13,764 bases of DNA from Termitomyces sp. T153 (Eukaryota; Basidiomycota; Agaricomycetes; Agaricales; Lyophyllaceae): the NCBI GenBank assembly GCA_018296165.2, contig JACKQL020000292.1, forward strand, positions 1 to 13,764. Reading direction: 5' to 3'. The notes under the pieces are model-generated. The model saw only the letters and a list, made by a program, of their open reading frames with translations. It was not told the origin of the DNA and searched no databases. Positions 1-9,394 of this stretch are shown in pieces. Position 1 is the first letter of the stretch. Every line of letters begins with the position of its first letter. The position numbers and the translations under genes are program-made.

Positions 1-1041
1 CAATAAATAATTGATAGCGCGAACGGATCATCGACTCATCCGTTGATCGTAGAAAATAACGGTCGGGATCATTTTATGCCCGTTAGAAATTTAAAGTGGT
101 ACGAAGTAGATAACGATGCAAGCTCAAGCGCGATGTGGTCTTTTCATCGAAACCTTCCTCGTCACCTGAGTCAACTCAGCGTGGAATGGAAGCGAAAATT
201 CCGTAAGGCCTTCAGACACCTATCCGCAGCTAGGTATCCCAGTGAAGAAGGGAAGAGAAGCCCACTTCTGGAGTTGATTATTGTAAAAATCGGTTGGTTT
301 AGTTGAGTGCTGAGAGTCATGTTCGATGCCTAACAATTTCAAGCTCTCCGGCGTGGTGCAATCATAATGATGCGAAGAACAGCAGAAGATTACGAGAGAT
401 GATCAATGACAATCACCATTTTCTTCAAGGTCGCACAGAATTTCCTCTGAAGGTAGTTGCAACAGTTAAAGAGACAGACGAAGCTGCACAAAGAATACTA
501 TTTTCAATTGTGGGCAGAAGTGTCAGCAGCACCACATGCAAGTCCTTCGGGTATCGTTTTACTTACGTGCCACCCCTTTTCGCATCGAAGGAAAAGCAAA
601 ATACTAACAATGGAAAATTTCAAAGCATTGCGTTATCCCGGGACCATAATATCACCGGTGCCTCGTCTTTTGTGATGTTGTTTTGAGGTTTTAGCATGTT
701 GGAGCTTCCACAGAGTTAGAAAGGACGCGACTACAGATTCAGGAACCTGTACACAAAAACCGAATATCCGCCAGTCACGACAAGAATGCCCAAGATAAAA
801 TCACAATAGATTTGTAGCAAGTTAATGGCTGAAGGTAAAAGAACTAATACATGTACTATGTAGGAATCAAGTCTTTAAAAGATTGGGGAGTGACCCATAC
901 TACAACCTTGTGATTTCATATCACAACATAGGCTCGTTACCAGCGCTGCATGCAATAATAAATCTTCCACTCGACATGAAAAACCGAATTTTATGGAACA
1001 ACTCCATGCTCACCGCGGGCTTGTTATGACAAGCCACTTAC
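1..1041. other. No assignable gene
   Basis: Several short open frames of 70-127 codons occur here on the plus strand, but none starts in a convincing context, none shows a recognisable domain and none joins through plausible introns into something longer. The minus strand between about 700 and 1040 is full of stops in all frames. No tRNA-like arms or clear repeats were seen. A diverged or decayed gene cannot be excluded. Confidence 0.5.
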
Positions 1042-1089
1042 CTCCTCGGACTCTTCATGGTGAAGAGCCTTGGGCCTGAGCTTGCCCAT
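1042..1089 (-). CDS. Possible first exon of an unknown gene
   Basis: On the minus strand an ATG at 1089 opens 16 codons (MGKLRPKALHHEESEE) that end exactly at a consensus 5' splice site, GTAAGT (1041-1036). The peptide is basic and then acidic, as in many nuclear proteins, and starts about 90 nt downstream of the stop codon of the SNF2 gene on the same strand. I could not find a convincing second exon further left, where stops are dense, so this may be a relic or a chance match. Confidence 0.2.
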
Positions 1090-1179
1090 TTGCCGCCTTA
1101 GATTTAACAGCGGGAATCATACCAAAGAGCTACAGAGCGTATGTCAGCATCGATGTGCTGACTCGGTCTATATAGCTGA

Positions 1180-4100
1180 TCATACATATTTAATATCCCT
1201 CACACTCAGCTTGTGGAGTTTAGCGCCAGAACCCTCTCCAAGCGCTGCTTCCGCGAGACCTATAAAGTCATATCGGTCATTGCTCGTGTGAGATTTGAAC
1301 TTCTACTCACTAGTCTTCACGTCTTGGAGGCGCAACATTCTATGATACATAGTCACACAAAGTTAAGCGAAGCAAGATGAAGAAACAGACCGCTCTTCAA
1401 TGGTGTTATCTACTACTAGGCGCTTGATAACGACTTCTTTCTCCTGTCCAATACGATGAACCCTAAGACATAAGGCATTGAGTTTGTGTATGGTAGGTCA
1501 AATGATTAACAATTACCTATCGTATGCTTGTGACTCAGCAGCATAGTTCCACGAGAGGTCCATGCTGGATCATTGTTTCATCAAAGGCTCAGGCACAATG
1601 ATTGACTAGACGCATACTTTATGATTCGATTTGCAGACACCAAATTCAACCTTATGTCTCTCGTTTGAAATACTCAATCCAAAGTAACAGCAGCTTACCC
1701 GACACTTCCGCACTTCGTGCTGAAAGCTCAGTCAGTGACACGTCAACAGAAATAGGTAAAGACTAACCTGATCAAAATCACTTTTGGTCCACCTGGCTTC
1801 TTGAACGTGGTCAACACGCGCTCGCGCGCAAAACGATCCATCTTTCCGTCGAATCTCAAGCTTTGGATACCGTGTCTTGAGAACAAGAAGTCCAGAAGAT
1901 CAAGCATTGACGTCCCTACGTACCAATCCGGTCGATCACCACAAATAATATATCCTGAATCCAAGCACTTACACTGAGAATAAACAATTGTCTTGTCTCC
2001 AGTTGCCTCCCACTCCTGAAGTAGATCAACCAGAGCAAGCATCTTTGTGCTGGGCTCGAGGTCATCATCCCCTCGACTCCAAGTCGCGATGACGGCGTCT
2101 AACAGACCTTCTCCCTCTTCCTCATCTCTTCCACGCTTCTTGGTGAAGGTTTTGGCTTTTCCTTTGCCTTTGGGGGACACAGAAGACTTCCTCGACGCTT
2201 TGTTAATGGTGTCAACAAATTCAATCTCAGAGTCGGTCGCGGAGATCCTCTTGATATTCTTGAGGGGCTTGGATACTTGACCGATGGTGAGCTCGGTCAT
2301 CTCCTACAGTTCGGTCAGCACAAGAAGCAACCAAGCGATCTTTGCTCACATCATCGTGTGCATCGTCTTCATCACTCGCAATAACCTGACTCTTTTTCTG
2401 ACGCTTAGCGGGACGTTTGTCAAAAATAGTAGAGACATCGGGAAGATCGTCGTCAGAGTCGTCAAGCCCACGATCCTCGAAGCTTGCTGTGGAGGAAGGG
2501 GACCGAATCTTGAAATCCCGAGCCGAGACCCTGCGTACACCGTAGTTACGGTGGGTCTCTCGCGCGTGTTTGGTAAGCTCTTCATCTGTCGGTTTAAAGG
2601 CAGAGGCTTTGAAGACCTTGTTGGGTGTGAGGTCAGCCATCTTTTTGCAAGTTGGGCCTACGGTGTCATGCACGAGTTAAGAGAGGAAGATAACGATGGA
2701 GAAGACTAACATGGCCGATAGCCTTTGGCTGCACCAGTTTCATACTCCCTCTCGACCTGTAAATTCTCGTTCTCGCTGCCCTGGCCGCTATAAGTTGGCG
2801 TTCAATGAGTAATAATCTGATGACTCATGTCATCAGAACGTACAAGATCCCATCATGGGCAATGGCGGAGTTCTGCAAGTTGAGGAGACAATCTAACCCA
2901 TCTGGTCAGTCATATTCGTTTGCCAAATAGAACAAATAGATCTTACCAAAACAGATCTCGTGAGTGCAGCTGAGGACGCGCCCATTGTCATTCATGAAGA
3001 CTATCAAGATCAATGGAGGACAGTGCATCCATCGTGGAATGAGATACTTACATTCTTGACAAATAGGACAGCATGATTCGGCTGTTTCTGTTTCATCTGA
3101 AAAGTCAAGCAGTTCTGAAGCACGGCGCCGAAGCAACGACCTAGAATAATAACAATGTAGTCATCAAACTTTCGGTCTGTTCAAGCGTGTATTCACTTGC
3201 CTCCTCTTCACCTGATTTTCATCGAGTCAGAGAAATCATCCACCATATTTGGCAACCTCAGCATACCTCGGCAACCCAAGCACCGCCCATGACCTTCTTT
3301 GCACGCGCAAGTTCCTTATCGCTATCACTGCCTACGAGGAGGGTCGGGTCTTCATATTCTTCTGTTTGGGACTGCTCTACCAAGTAAATGTACAAGCTTC
3401 AGCATATAGTAGTACGTGCAGGTACACACTAGAATAAGATTGGGATGACAGCAGAGTTGTCGGAGACGAAGTATCATGACCTTGAAGACATATCAATTTG
3501 GAAACACCACAAGCATCACGAAGAAGCCGCAACATACAAGCACGGCAGCCTGGCTTAAACACAGTCGATTAAGTGATCGAGAACTACAGAAACTTGTCAC
3601 ATACTTTTCTACGAGCGTTCGCTCTCGTATAAATCTGTTGAGTCGAATCTTGGTCCTCTTCTCGAACGAATCATAAAGCTGCATGGCTCTCGTGTCAGAT
3701 GTTGGACTCGATGAGCAAAGCGAGGCTTACATCACGTTCATCCCTAGAGAACTCAAGTTTGACAATCTCTATGTCTTTGTTTGGAAGCTCCAATATTGGT
3801 TTACCCTCGAGCATCGAATTCTTCGTTCGGCGAAGGAGTATGGGCTTCAAAATGGCCTGTGCTCGAGAACCTTTGGGTTTTGTTAGAGAAAAGTGCTTGA
3901 GGAGAATCTATATCAACTCACCAGCTAAAGGCGCATCTGTCATTTGAATATCTGCCTGTGCGCGTCGCTAAATATCAAATTCAGGATACTCGAAAAATTA
4001 GAACTACGTACGATATATTCATTAAATGCCATCCAGTCGTTCCAAGGACGGAAATGTCCAAATCGCAACAGGCCATAGATGTCGGCCCTGATGAAGGTAG

Positions 4101-5761
4101 ATGGATAGCCATATAAGTAGCCGCACTCGAGCGACATGAAATAGGACGTACAACGTGTTGGTAACTGGTGTACCTGTAAGCATCCATCGATACTTTGCTT
4201 TGACATGGGCCAAGCTGATACTTGAACGTGTGGCGCTGTGCAACAATCCAATTAGTCTATGATACAAAACAAGAGGTAGATGTATACCGATTACGGATGA
4301 ACTGTGCTTCATCTGCCACAGTTCGATAGAACTCGGCGCGTGCCAGGATACCACTATTCTCCGACAAATCAGTAACTAGGAATCCACTGATAACATTCGA
4401 TGGATCGCACCCATTGTCAGCAAGCCACTCGACTTCTTCAGAAGGATTAACATCTTTGGGTATGCAAAAATCCTGATTCAAAGTTTGGTATGTTGTGACG
4501 ATGACCTGTGCATGGAAAAGATTAAGTCACGATGAACATGATTATCGGCACCATACATCGTATTGCTTGATTTGCGATATTTTCTGTTCAGCTGGGCATC
4601 AGATTGCGCGATCACGATCAAGAGTGACATCATGAACTGAACCTTGAGTTTATCTCTCCCGTGATGCAAGTGCACAGTGAACACCCCGTTGGTCTTTGTT
4701 TCTACCTCTTCTTTCCACTTTTTCAAGGTATTCAGAGAATGAAACTACTATATACCAAGAACCTGCCTGATTAAGAAGAGCTGCGGGCACAACGATAAGA
4801 GTCGTACGGTGTTCTTCATCCAAGCTTGCCTGGTTCTTCACCATGGTGGCGATCATTTGTACGGTCTTACCTGTAGAGTCGTGTTCAAGCTATCATCCAA
4901 AGGAAAACAAGTCAGATGATAAATACCGAGACCCATGTCATCTCTGAGGTACATTCAGAGCATCAGATAATTAACGACGAATGAAGAACACACGCTAAGA
5001 TTCCACCACGGTCTGAGCTTTCTTCTTTGGCAATCATCCTAATGCGGAGTGTTCGATTCGATGTGGCACGCAGAAGAAATTGAAACGTACCACGCGACGC
5101 CAATAGCCTGATGGCTGAGCAGGCGCACCTCCATACCCGGAAGAAGATCTTTCGCACTAAGTCTTCGTGAGTGTGCAAACCAAAGCCTACTGAGGTCACA
5201 CACTCCTTGAGTCCGAGCGACTGCATCGCCTTCTTCACAGTAAGACCATGACTGAGATTGTCAATAGATTTCGTGACGAATTCCGCCATCCTGCACAGTC
5301 TTAATCTTCTTCCTGTCGTCAAAATCGGTAATATTCACCTTTGCTCTTGATCCGGCCCTCCAAAGTCAATCGTACGAAGAGGGGTCTGGAAGTCATAGTT
5401 CAGGCTGAAGTTGACATGGGGCGTCTGATTGTGCACTGCTAGTCGTCTTGAAAATTGGCCCGCTGACTCCTTGACTAGGAAAAGTGAGTAAAGATCGTCT
5501 TTATCATTTATTTAATGTCGGAACGTTCTCACCATTGGCCATGTTTCCGAGAATTCCGTGTCTTTGCATTGCGTGTGCATCCAATGCCTGTTGAATATCT
5601 TGGCAGTTGTTCGTGCCCTGTGTAGAGCTAGGTTGGAGGGAACTCTGCCTCATCGGTGTCGATGGCTTCGTGGGAGTGCTGCCTGGCGCTCCTGCAGCAA
5701 CGTACGAGTTGTCCAGGGCAGTGATAAGAGAAGATACCTTGGGAGACGCGCCACTTCCCAT
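1180..5761 (-). CDS. SNF2-family RING-finger DNA translocase, ULS1/Rrp1-like, 33 exons
   Basis: ATP-driven nuclear DNA translocase with an embedded RING; the yeast and fission-yeast ULS1/Rrp1/Rrp2 relatives act in SUMO-targeted protein turnover and repair. Exons 5'-3': 5761-5533, 5474-5339, 5290-5202, 5148-5091, 5038-4994, 4943-4927, 4870-4767, 4717-4643, 4583-4557, 4505-4411, 4353-4288, 4235-4152, 4087-4012, 3967-3922, 3870-3731, 3678-3605, 3553-3538, 3480-3430, 3371-3267, 3211-3201, 3140-3052, 3000-2947, 2892-2844, 2787-2711, 2657-2350, 2303-1973, 1915-1768, 1719-1699, 1650-1618, 1564-1517, 1462-1391, 1339-1311, 1259-1180. These sum to 2883 nt, 960 residues plus TGA. Motifs: Walker A DDMGLGKT 187-194, DEAQ 306-309, LTGTP 333-337, LRLRQLCCHP 463-472, RING C539/C542/C556/H558/C561/C564/C605/C608, motif V near 868-877, motif VI DRVHRIGQ 900-907. 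Basic stretches near 684-694 and 752-766 look like nuclear localisation signals. The start has A at -3 and G at +4. The ULS1-like rather than Rad5/Rad16 placement rests on the ADDMGLGKT form and is an inference. Confidence 0.9.
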
Positions 5762-6334
5762 GTTGAACGCGTAAAAAACCAGTGTGGTGGCTGGGCGGCG
5801 GGCGTCGAGAGGTGAATTGTGGTGTGACGGGCCGTGTCATGTCACATCCACAGCCTTTGTCTTTCCACCTTGCCTTCCACAATACTTAGCCTCCATATAT
5901 ATAATAGCTTAAGTGCATACCGAGGCCAACGTCTAGAAGGGAATCTTGCTCGCCTTATGTCATTCGCGCGTGCCCTAACCTCAGACCTGCAAAGTGTCGA
6001 ATGACATTTATGGCAATGCCAAGTCCCAGACGCCACTGAGTGATATATATCGAACTTGAATATTTCATACTTACATATGTTTATCGGACATCCGACGTAT
6101 ATACTATCAAGTGTTGAATCTTTGTCGTATGATTGCCACACTACCATGTTTCTTGATAACATGCTAAAAGAAAGCCCATAAACTGAATTAGAGTACGAGG
6201 CAGTTGATTCCTCTCATTGATCTTTGGTGTAAGGGCGACTATACATATCCGCAAGTATCTCTATCTATTCGATCGTCGCTTTACTGAATAAAAGATCTGG
6301 TCCTTAAACCAGAAAGGTGATTTTGCGAATACCT
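5762..6334. promoter_or_regulatory. Upstream region of the SNF2/RING gene
   Basis: No gene was found in this gap between the cyclase stop codon (6335) and the SNF2 start (5761), both on the minus strand. An AT run reading TATATATA on both strands at about 5894-5906 lies some 135 nt upstream of the SNF2 ATG and could serve as a TATA element. A 106-codon open frame at 5842-6162 (-) has no recognisable feature, and I regard it as chance. Confidence 0.4.
5767..5772. promoter_or_regulatory. ACGCGT (MCB-type) hexamer next to the SNF2 start
   Basis: The palindrome ACGCGT ends five bases upstream of the proposed SNF2/RING ATG. In fungi this is the core of the MluI cell-cycle box bound by MBF at genes of DNA replication and repair, which would suit a repair translocase. 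A single hexamer this close to the ATG, probably within the 5' leader, is weak evidence. Confidence 0.2.
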
Positions 6335-7992
6335 TTAGAACTGAGCTGCCGCATTAGCAGGGCTGGCACAACCTCCGATTCTGCAGGCATTAAACGTCAT
6401 AAGTGGAACAGTTTCGTAGAGTGAAGAAAAATACATGTTCAATGGCCAAGACGAGAAATAGAAAGTATAGCGGCCGGTTTCCTTACAGTACTCTGCAAGG
6501 TCTTCGAGGTCGAAGAATTCACCTGAGAACAGACCTCGTCAAGAATATTGCTGAGATGATAAGGAGTTATACTTACCGATGGGCATACCCCACAAGCTGG
6601 TTCAAGGTAAGAGGTTGGATTCAACAAAGAGGACCAAGACTTGCCCTAGTAATGTCTGCGTAAACGGTGTCAACTATACATTGATTGATATAGGATAACC
6701 CAGGTTCACCTCATGCAAATGATGTGTACCCTTGGGAGCAGGCCAGCACTGTTTTGAGAGAACTTGAAGCACATCATGAAAAGGTGGAGGGCAAAGGTTT
6801 TACCTCGAGTGCAGGTTGATCAGACGCCACAGCAGCAAAATGATTATTCCTGCGTGGACAATTATCAGGACACGAATTATCTACCAGGAAGGACTTCGTA
6901 CCAAAGGAAACGCTTCATATCAATTGAATTAACGATACCCGCACTAAAAATCAATTGATGGATTGTAGATGAACTCAGCTAGGTGAAGAAACTAACAAGG
7001 TTTCTTCCTTTGAACCAAGTACAGCACGTATTTCGTTCGTGGTTGTGTTATACTTTCTAATGAATCCAGCGCGGAGGAGCAGAATGTCACCTGGCCTGAA
7101 TTCAACACCTTGTTTCTTGGCGCATGCTTCCAAATCCGCGACACCAATTGGATGGGATTCGAAGGGGTCGTAGGGTAGGTCTTTACCTCCTTCAGTATAG
7201 AAGTGCACGAGATCGAGGAGGACTCCGCGCCCGCAGATACCATGTTTGGCCCAGTCTGAATTGATATGAAATGGTATTGGGACGCTTGTGGACATCGAAG
7301 ACATACTCTGTATTCCGAGTTTACTGAGCTTGGGGTCGATGTTTAGAGGGTCAGGAATGGGATGACGTCCGAGAGGAAGTGAATCCGCAGGAATACTGGG
7401 ATCCTAATCAGCTGATGGACTCGCTAATACTCAGAGGATTTCTCGAACCCTTTGTAATAGACACCGTCGTGTACAAGACCGAAGTGTCTCATACCATCCC
7501 ATTGGGTACCGGATTGAGTATTCTGTCGCAAATCGCAGAAGCATAAGAATGAACATCAGATTGCGAGTAAAGACGGCGTACCAAGTGAATTTCATCATCT
7601 CTCACAGTTAAGACTTGCGGTATCTTAATGGATTGAGTGACCTCAGGAGTCTTCCGCTCGAAAGCCGGCTAAACATCGTGGTTCAAAGATAGACATTTGA
7701 TGTTATATGGAATTGATTACATGCTCAGGAAAGTTGACTGGCCTGTTTCCACAGATCAACAAGAAATAACAAATACAGATACAAGACAAATTACCAATTG
7801 AGTGAAATAGACTTTCCGGTCCTACGTTACGAATGAAATTCCGTATCTCCAATGTTGCGAAGGATAGCAAATACCGGATTTCCTCTTGTGCAGCACGTTT
7901 CACGACCTCCTCAGTTAGAAGATTAACAGTACCAAGCTCATCCTTCTCTGGCCATGAAAATCCGGAAGTTCGTCAAAAGAAGGAAGTATCAT
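6335..7992 (-). CDS. Fungal cyclase-family hydrolase, 14 exons, damaged first exon
   Basis: Resembles the putative-cyclase/kynurenine-formamidase-like family of metal-dependent hydrolases; the substrate is unknown. Exons 5'-3': 7992-7875, 7821-7795, 7742-7721, 7668-7582, 7522-7449, 7395-7307, 7255-6997, 6943-6902, 6849-6804, 6748-6710, 6655-6645, 6596-6577, 6522-6435, 6380-6335; about 320 residues. Visible family blocks are LPSFDELPDF at the N-terminus, DELGTVNLLTEEVV, LNWPVNFP, NTQSGTQWDGMRHFG (the position of the GTH-D-H metal motif in bacterial relatives, with Q for the first H), NWAKHGICGRGVLLD, VASDQPALECWPAP, WGMPIGEFFDLEDLA and a C-terminal ASPANAAAQF. Exons 2-14 all join in phase. Exon 1 does not: its start and its end lie in different frames, so the gene may be inactive. 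Intron 6597-6644 is best read as GC-AG. Intron 7256-7306 is a multiple of three and stop-free, so a naive frame reads through it and offers a false internal start at 7304. Confidence 0.8.
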
Positions 7993-8248
7993 AGTGAGGG
8001 TGAGTTTACAAATGCTCGAGAGTGATGGGATCACTGGCACAAGATGTCCTTTCAAAGATCCCACGGCGTCGGCTATAGCTGGTGAGGATCAAGCTCAGTA
8101 AAAGGTCGTGCAGCGGATCATATGTGAAGTCGGGAATTCATGAGATTGCAGAGGAACGGGCTATGGTCGTGTGTCGTGTGCGGAAAAACTAGTGAAAGCA
8201 AGCCAACTTGAATGAGCAAGATTGCCTCCGTCACAGATTTAGAGAGAT
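7993..8248. other. Gap upstream of the cyclase gene
   Basis: This gap lies between the cyclase ATG (7992) and the stop of the unrecognised gene (8249), both on the minus strand. I see no convincing TATA element, RNA or open frame, and its role as the cyclase promoter is inferred from position only. Confidence 0.4.
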
Positions 8249-8918
8249 CTAGCCAGCCTGATCAAGTGCCGGTCTATTCGAACTCGTCCAGGAACAAAGA
8301 CATCAGCACACATAGCATCATGCAAGTTACTCAGTACTCACGCATATATATGTGCTTTGAGATAGTCTGACAGTGAAATGGCATCCTCGAATTCCAACGC
8401 TAGCCGGTTTCGTCTTAGTAACCATCCTTCAGTGCTAAGTATTCGACTTTGTAGTCAAGTATGCAGGAATCAGGATGACCTGCATTTCAAAACACATACT
8501 TACGCGCCTCTGCGATGTGAATGGTAAATGGTTACCATATCTCATATTGGTTCATCTAGCTCTGTAGACTGCGGGGATCGCACAGCCCACTCACCTCTGC
8601 TTTCGACAAAACGAACCGGGCGCTCTATCGCTTCTTGCTTTCCTACAATTGAACCGACCTTGTTCACATTAGCAAGGGTGTTTTCATAAGCTTGTGGCTT
8701 ACCGCTGCCCTATCCAGTACCTTTCTTTTGCAGATTTTGTCTTGTACTTGTTTTATCCACCGTTCTTTATCGAATTTCGTTATTCCACCTTGAGCGGGAC
8801 ACCTTGGACCCCTCTTGCGTAAGGTCAGCTTGTCTTCTGCAACATTTCTGTCTTTCCGACTCATTCTCTTGGGCCAACCAGTTTGACATTTTGAGTCCAG
8901 CAGACTGATTACCGACTC
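8249..8918 (-). CDS. Hypothetical spliced gene, basic protein, partial model
   Basis: I do not recognise the product. The supported exons are 8918-8703 (72 codons, very basic, after a TTGTAG acceptor), 8658-8595 (encoding GKQEAIERPVRFVESR), 8434-8342 (encoding LALEFEDAISLSDYLKAHIY) and 8282-8249, ending in TAG. Introns 8659-8702 (GTAAGC...CAAG) and 8283-8341 (GTGAGT...CGAG) join in phase. The junction between the second and third exons does not. It needs 3n+1 extra coding bases inside 8435-8594; a 4-nt exon GCGC just before a GTAAGT at about 8510 would fit but is unproven. The 5' end was not found; it may lie in 8919-9230. A competing frame at 8767-9198 encodes 143 codons with no recognisable domain. 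No membrane or signal segment is visible. This could be a real small protein or a decaying gene. Confidence 0.4.
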
Positions 8919-9394
8919 CTACAACTCCACGAAAAGTATATTTATTCGGATCAGTATAGTTGTCTTCAGTGTGATGTCCGGCCCGAAGGAGCTTTTTGTT
9001 ATCGTTCTTGACGCCACATTGGTATTTTGGGTGCTGGAGGACTCCAGGGGACGCTAGTCTACTTGCGCGCAACGAGTCGTGGTGCAAAGAAGAAAATAGA
9101 GATGATTTTTTCTCTTTGATCAGGAATGATCCTATCTCCGAGTCATCTATATCTAAGTCTAAGTACCACATGCTGATTGTATTCCCGAACTTCTGCACTT
9201 ATCTCACAGGTGAATGCCATAATCGTATCACCCATCAACGTCTGACTGTCCGGTTTGTCGTTTTTCTCTCAGGTATCTATTAGTAAGAGCCAGAATTTCT
9301 TTTCAGGCCTGCGACGACTAGACATCCTTTTCGAATGTCAATTGTCTCTATCCTTTCCGTTGTTGACGATGTTGGCTCAATCTGTACTTAAAGC
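8919..9394. other. Unassigned gap between divergent units
   Basis: This stretch separates the 5' side of the unrecognised minus-strand gene from the start of the plus-strand metallo-beta-lactamase relic. Minus-strand frames here are open for up to 143 codons but show no family features, and overlapping plus-strand frames are equally unremarkable. It probably contains the missing 5' part of the minus-strand gene. Confidence 0.35.

Noticed and set aside
43..686. Two adjoining plus-strand open frames of 87 and 127 codons
   Set aside because: Neither has a recognisable domain, signal or splice pattern. The first begins at TTG and the second at a non-ATG codon in the translation supplied, so they are most likely chance.
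3377..3562. Apparent frameshift in the SNF2 gene, where AAVLV and MLRLLRDAC lie in different frames
   Set aside because: A 57-nt intron (3481-3537) with a GTATGT donor resolves it: GTGCTT joins to GTCATGATACTT and gives VMILRLRQLCCHP in frame.
7396..7430. A 35-nt intron in the cyclase gene
   Set aside because: A donor further upstream (7448) gives a normal 53-nt intron and a better family match, YYKGIPADSLPLG.
8270..8290. TTCGAAT as a tRNA T-loop
   Set aside because: The flanking bases do not pair as a T-stem, and no acceptor or anticodon arm lies at the right distance; the stretch is part of a splice acceptor and exon in my model.
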